9,761 bases of DNA from NCBI GenBank assembly GCA_964541075.1, contig CAZIPZ010000154.1, positions 1-9,761 on the forward strand. The letters are read 5' to 3'. The notes beneath the pieces are model-generated. The model worked only from the letters and a program-made list of their open reading frames with translations. It searched no databases and was not told where the DNA came from. This DNA comes from CAZIPZ01 sp964541075. GTDB taxonomy: Bacteria > Acidobacteriota > Terriglobia > 20CM-2-55-15. Positions 7,465 to 9,761 of the stretch are shown here, piece by piece; the first letter of the stretch is position 1, and each line of letters opens with the position of its first letter. The position numbers and the translations under genes were made by a program.

Positions 7465-8034
7465 CTACGCCGCCCACTGTTTTTTCAGATCGTTTTTCTT
7501 GTTGTGAATTCTCTGGCCTAAGCGCTCCAGCTGTTCGGACGACATCTGGCGTTCGAGCATCGGAAAGATTTTCCCTTCTTCATCCTCGACATGATGCTGG
7601 ATGGTGCGTCGAAGATCTGCGACTTTCCTGTCGAAATCGTAGGATGAAGGATCGATACCGGATATTTCGCTGAGCAGACTCTTGATGTTGTCATGCTCGC
7701 GATATGAATCGTTGACGTACTGTTCGACGAATCCGAAATTCAAATTTCTCACCGCCGGATAGAACACCTCTTCCTCGGCCTGTGCATGCACGGTGAGTTG
7801 GCGCTGGATCTCAGTGAACAGACCCTTCCTCACAGTTCCATTCGCCTGAGGCGTCATTTCCAAAGCCAGGATCATTCCACTAACGACTCGATGATCCTTT
7901 TTCAGAATGTTCGTCACCTTCATTGCGCGCCTTCGCACTACTGGGATGAATGACATAAGCGCCGCGCCGCCCCCGATCGCCAATCCTACCCACTTCCACG
8001 GGACGCGATTCAAACCACCGATCTTTCTGGCCAT
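7465..8034 (-). CDS. Membrane-anchored hemerythrin-like HHE domain protein
   Basis: A 189-residue protein with a basic N-terminus, one likely membrane segment (about residues 13-33, WVGLAIGGGAALMSFIPV), then a four-helix HHE/hemerythrin-like bundle. Candidate di-iron ligands are H48 (KKDHRVV), H83 with E87 (VHAQAEEEVFYP), H114 (YREHDNI) and H147/H148 with the following acidic residues (HHVEDEE). Hemerythrin-like proteins bind oxygen, or sense or repair oxidative and nitrosative stress, with a non-haem di-iron centre; the role here is unknown. The frame extends to 8076, but the ATG at 8034 has a perfect AGGAGG six bases upstream and puts the basic and membrane segments at the start, so I chose it. 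It is convergent with the ftsB-like gene and divergent from the tRNA. Confidence 0.9.
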   Translation of the reverse strand: MARKIGGLNRVPWKWVGLAIGGGAALMSFIPVVRRRAMKVTNILKKDHRVVSGMILALEMTPQANGTVRKGLFTEIQRQLTVHAQAEEEVFYPAVRNLNFGFVEQYVNDSYREHDNIKSLLSEISGIDPSSYDFDRKVADLRRTIQHHVEDEEGKIFPMLERQMSSEQLERLGQRIHNKKNDLKKQWAA

Positions 8035-8040
8035 TGCGTA

Positions 8041-8046
8041 CCTCCT
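8041..8046 (-). promoter_or_regulatory. Ribosome binding site deciding the hemerythrin start
   Basis: The minus strand reads AGGAGG here, six bases before the ATG that ends at 8034. This is a perfect Shine-Dalgarno sequence and argues against the longer frame starting at 8076. Confidence 0.75.
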
Positions 8047-8129
8047 AGACGAAACCTTTTGCAGGATACTGGCCAAAAGGATCGCCGCGAAATTTTCAAT
8101 CTTTCTTCATCAAAGAGCGAGTAGCGGCA

Positions 8130-8158
8130 TTGACGTCTCCCCTTCGTGCCTATACTAT
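8130..8158 (+). promoter_or_regulatory. Promoter of the initiator tRNA gene
   Basis: A -35 TTGACG (8130-8135) precedes a -10 region TATACTAT (8151-8158). TATACT gives a 15-base spacer; TACTAT gives 17. Transcription would begin a few bases before the tRNA at 8171. The strong -35 match and the location fit a stable-RNA promoter. Confidence 0.6.
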
Positions 8159-8170
8159 GGAGGAGGTTAT

Positions 8171-8242
<72 letters not shown>

Positions 8243-8597
8243 TTAGTTAGTTGTCTTTGAGGAATTAGGTTTGTGATCAAAACCTCGAAAACGTTAGGAA
8301 ATATTGATATCTAACCCAACGTCTCCGAGATCTTTTCCAAAACGCACAAGCTTCCCAGCCGAATTTCATCGAGAATTCCGCAGTGGTCCCCGGTAATTTT
8401 GCCAGAGCAGGTATGGACCGATTATTGGAGTGCGGCTCGTGTCGGTACGAGTACTGCGTTCGAGTCCAGCCAAACTGATGGCAGAGGACTGATCAACTAT
8501 TAATCAGCCCCTCCACGCCAACCAGCCATTCGCCGCTTTTTCTTCTCGGTGGATCGACGGTCTAGCCAACGGTTCTGGTCGAACGACTCTTCACAGT
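8243..8597. other. Gene-free stretch downstream of the tRNA with small hairpins
   Basis: I see no protein gene with family-like sequence on either strand. Three small inverted repeats are visible: AGGTTT/AAACCT (8267-8272 / 8280-8285, 7-base loop), CTCGT/ACGAG (8436-8440 / 8447-8451, 6-base loop) and CTGAT/ATCAG (8489-8493 / 8503-8507, 9-base loop). The first could mark the end of the tRNA transcript, but none is followed by a T-run. Base composition just after the tRNA is more AT-rich than in the genes to the left. The stretch may be decayed accessory DNA. Confidence 0.4.
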
Positions 8598-8978
8598 ATG
8601 AGAATCCAGAACAATTGCATCGAGCGCGAAACCAAAAGGGAGTTGCCGCCTGACCAACCTCTGTGACTGAACGCTGCGTTTTCGTGGACGCAATTCACCA
8701 AGTTCGACAACGAGGACGCCGCCGCCGAACACATCTTCAAAATTCGAATCGAGGTTGAGCCGCTGGCTTTCGCCCTTGCCGAGAGAAAGGCACGTCCGGA
8801 GCAGATCACAGAGTTGTGGGATCTGGCCAATAAAGCCGAGCAGGGAGCGGCGTCGCAGCAACTGGATGTTCTTTTTCGAAAGCCATCTCGTCTTCCGGCG
8901 AGAATATGGGATTTCCGGAAATCGATTTTTAAAGGAACCCTCGAACGCCTCGTGGCGTCGCCTGACGTGCCTTCTTGA
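8598..8978 (+). pseudogene. Decayed GntR-family (FCD-type) transcriptional regulator
   Basis: The frame from ATG 8598 reads RELPPDQPL, like the GntR winged-helix phrase (G.LPPGqpL.E..LA), then hits TGA at 8664-8666. A neighbouring frame continues that phrase as VTER. Past the stop, the first frame gives SWTQFTKF (compare SRTPVREAL) and then a good start of the FCD ligand domain, EHIFKIRIEVEPLAFALAER (8718-8777) and PEQITELWDLANKAEQ. The FCD motif SGNRFL appears only in the next frame (8914-8931), while the following TLERLVAS (8937-8960) is back in the first frame. So the frame shifts at least twice, the DNA-binding wing seems missing, and a TGA at 8976 ends it. The protein cannot be functional. 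Intact FCD-type GntR proteins are about 220-240 residues and sense small organic acids. The assignment rests on motifs read by eye. Confidence 0.6.
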
Positions 8979-9075
8979 TCCGAGCGAACTTCAATCGCGA
9001 AGGGTTGGAGTCGTTCAGAGCTTGATCCGGTAGGACCGCCTTCCACCTCGTTCTCTATCCTTGTTAAGATGGACT

Positions 9076-9761
9076 ATGCCCACGTCACAAGACCAGATCG
9101 ACGCTGTGTACAACTACCACGCCCGTACCAAACACCATTTTCACCGGTTCGCATCATCCCGAGGGTACCTGGACTGGGCCACGCAACCGGATCCATTCCG
9201 GACGTTTGATGGGGCGCCGCCGATCGATCTCCCCCTTGCGGCAGAACGGCTGTCATCTGCGCGGTACGAGAAACTCTTCTCGTCCACGGGTATCCCTGTA
9301 ATGCCGGTTACTCGGGACAGTATCGGGGCTCTTTTCGAGCTGGCTTTGGGACTTTCGGCTTGGAAACAGTACGACAAGACGCGTTGGTCTCTGCGCTGTA
9401 ATCCCTCGAGCGGCAACCTGCATCCGACAGAGGGTTATGCAATTCTTCCCGAAGTGGAAGGCTTGAGTGCGGGGGTCTATCACTACTTGTCACGTGACCA
9501 CCGGTTCGAGCGGCGTTGCAGTCTCGAACACGAAGGAGCACAGCAACTTAAAGATGTCCTTTCGCGGGGCTTCCTGGTCGGTCTGTCGTCAATTCATTGG
9601 CGAGAGGCCTGGAAGTATGGCGAACGTGCCTTCCGCTATTGCCAGCATGATATGGGGCATGCGATTGCGACCCTGCGGTTTGCCGCAGCCGCTCTCGGCT
9701 GGAAGGCCAGATTGCTGGACGTATCGGACACCGCGATCACGGAAGTCTTGGGGATAGGGCG
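9076..9761 (+). CDS. SagB/nitroreductase-family flavin oxidoreductase (partial, runs off the right edge)
   Basis: An open frame of 228 complete codons without a stop reaches the window end. The N-terminus has the phrase YHARTKHHFHRFASSRGYLD (residues 14-33) then WATQPDPFRTFDGAP, typical of long SagB/ThcOx-like nitroreductase-fold proteins. Further on are LSAWKQY (93-99), the likely FMN-binding segment RCNPSSGNLHPTEGY (107-121) and WREAWKYGERAFRYCQHD (175-192), followed by GHA. Members bind FMN; SagB-type enzymes oxidise azolines in peptide natural products, but many relatives have unknown substrates. Family proteins of this layout are often about 500 residues with two nitroreductase halves, so roughly half may be missing. 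ATG 9076 has only a weak ribosome site (GGA three bases upstream); TTG 9061 is an alternative start. The nearest upstream item is the dead GntR regulator. No RiPP precursor or cyclodehydratase is visible within the window. Confidence 0.85.
   Translation, partial: MPTSQDQIDAVYNYHARTKHHFHRFASSRGYLDWATQPDPFRTFDGAPPIDLPLAAERLSSARYEKLFSSTGIPVMPVTRDSIGALFELALGLSAWKQYDKTRWSLRCNPSSGNLHPTEGYAILPEVEGLSAGVYHYLSRDHRFERRCSLEHEGAQQLKDVLSRGFLVGLSSIHWREAWKYGERAFRYCQHDMGHAIATLRFAAAALGWKARLLDVSDTAITEVLGIG

Noticed and set aside
8401..8472. Possible second, degenerate tRNA (TTCGAGT resembling a T loop near 8459)
   Set aside because: The flanking bases do not form a T stem and no acceptor or anticodon stem can be paired, so it is probably a chance match.
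8243..8597. CRISPR array or integron-like repeats downstream of the tRNA
   Set aside because: Only isolated, unrelated 5-6 bp inverted repeats are present; there is no regularly spaced direct repeat.
8591..9046. Minus-strand open frame (151 codons) in the region before the SagB-like gene
   Set aside because: Its translation is Ser/Arg-rich without motifs, while the plus strand over the same bases shows ordered GntR/FCD motifs, so it is probably a shadow of the pseudogene.

Overview
The window looks like a chromosomal piece of a soil-type bacterium, most likely an acidobacterium. The grounds are a moderately high GC content (by eye), an Oar-like TonB-dependent receptor with an N-terminal carboxypeptidase-regulatory-like domain (a family greatly expanded in Acidobacteriota), and the style of the phosphohexomutase and FtsK proteins. 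This lineage call is inference from protein style, not from a marker gene.

Left block (1-5344, + strand): an ftsK reading frame enters from the left edge but carries two in-frame stop codons (TAA 78-80, TAG 240-242) in its linker. An intact motor plus gamma domain follows from a GTG at 378. Two bases after it comes a PLP-dependent trans-sulfuration enzyme (cystathionine gamma-synthase/lyase type), then 18 bases later an 800-residue Oar-like outer-membrane receptor. The tight spacing suggests one transcription unit. A near-perfect 26-bp inverted repeat (5349-5411) lies between the receptor and the convergent cutA gene.

Middle block (5419-8034): cutA (-) is divergent from a phosphoglucomutase/phosphomannomutase (+), whose best promoter predicts a leaderless mRNA. 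The mutase overlaps by 19 bases a small FtsB/DivIC-type division protein. Convergent to that, with a 6-bp gap, is a membrane-anchored hemerythrin-like (HHE) protein on the minus strand.

Right block (8130-9761): an initiator tRNA (fMet, CAU) with its own promoter is followed by about 830 bases without an intact gene. The first 355 bases hold only small hairpins. The rest holds the wreck of a GntR-family (FCD-type) regulator, broken by a stop and frameshifts. Finally a SagB/nitroreductase-type flavoenzyme starts at 9076 and runs off the right edge. This block looks like an accessory region downstream of a tRNA, whereas the first two blocks are mostly housekeeping: chromosome translocation and division, sulfur amino acids, sugar-phosphate and envelope precursors, and outer-membrane uptake. 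I found no CRISPR array, intact transposase or clear new defence system.
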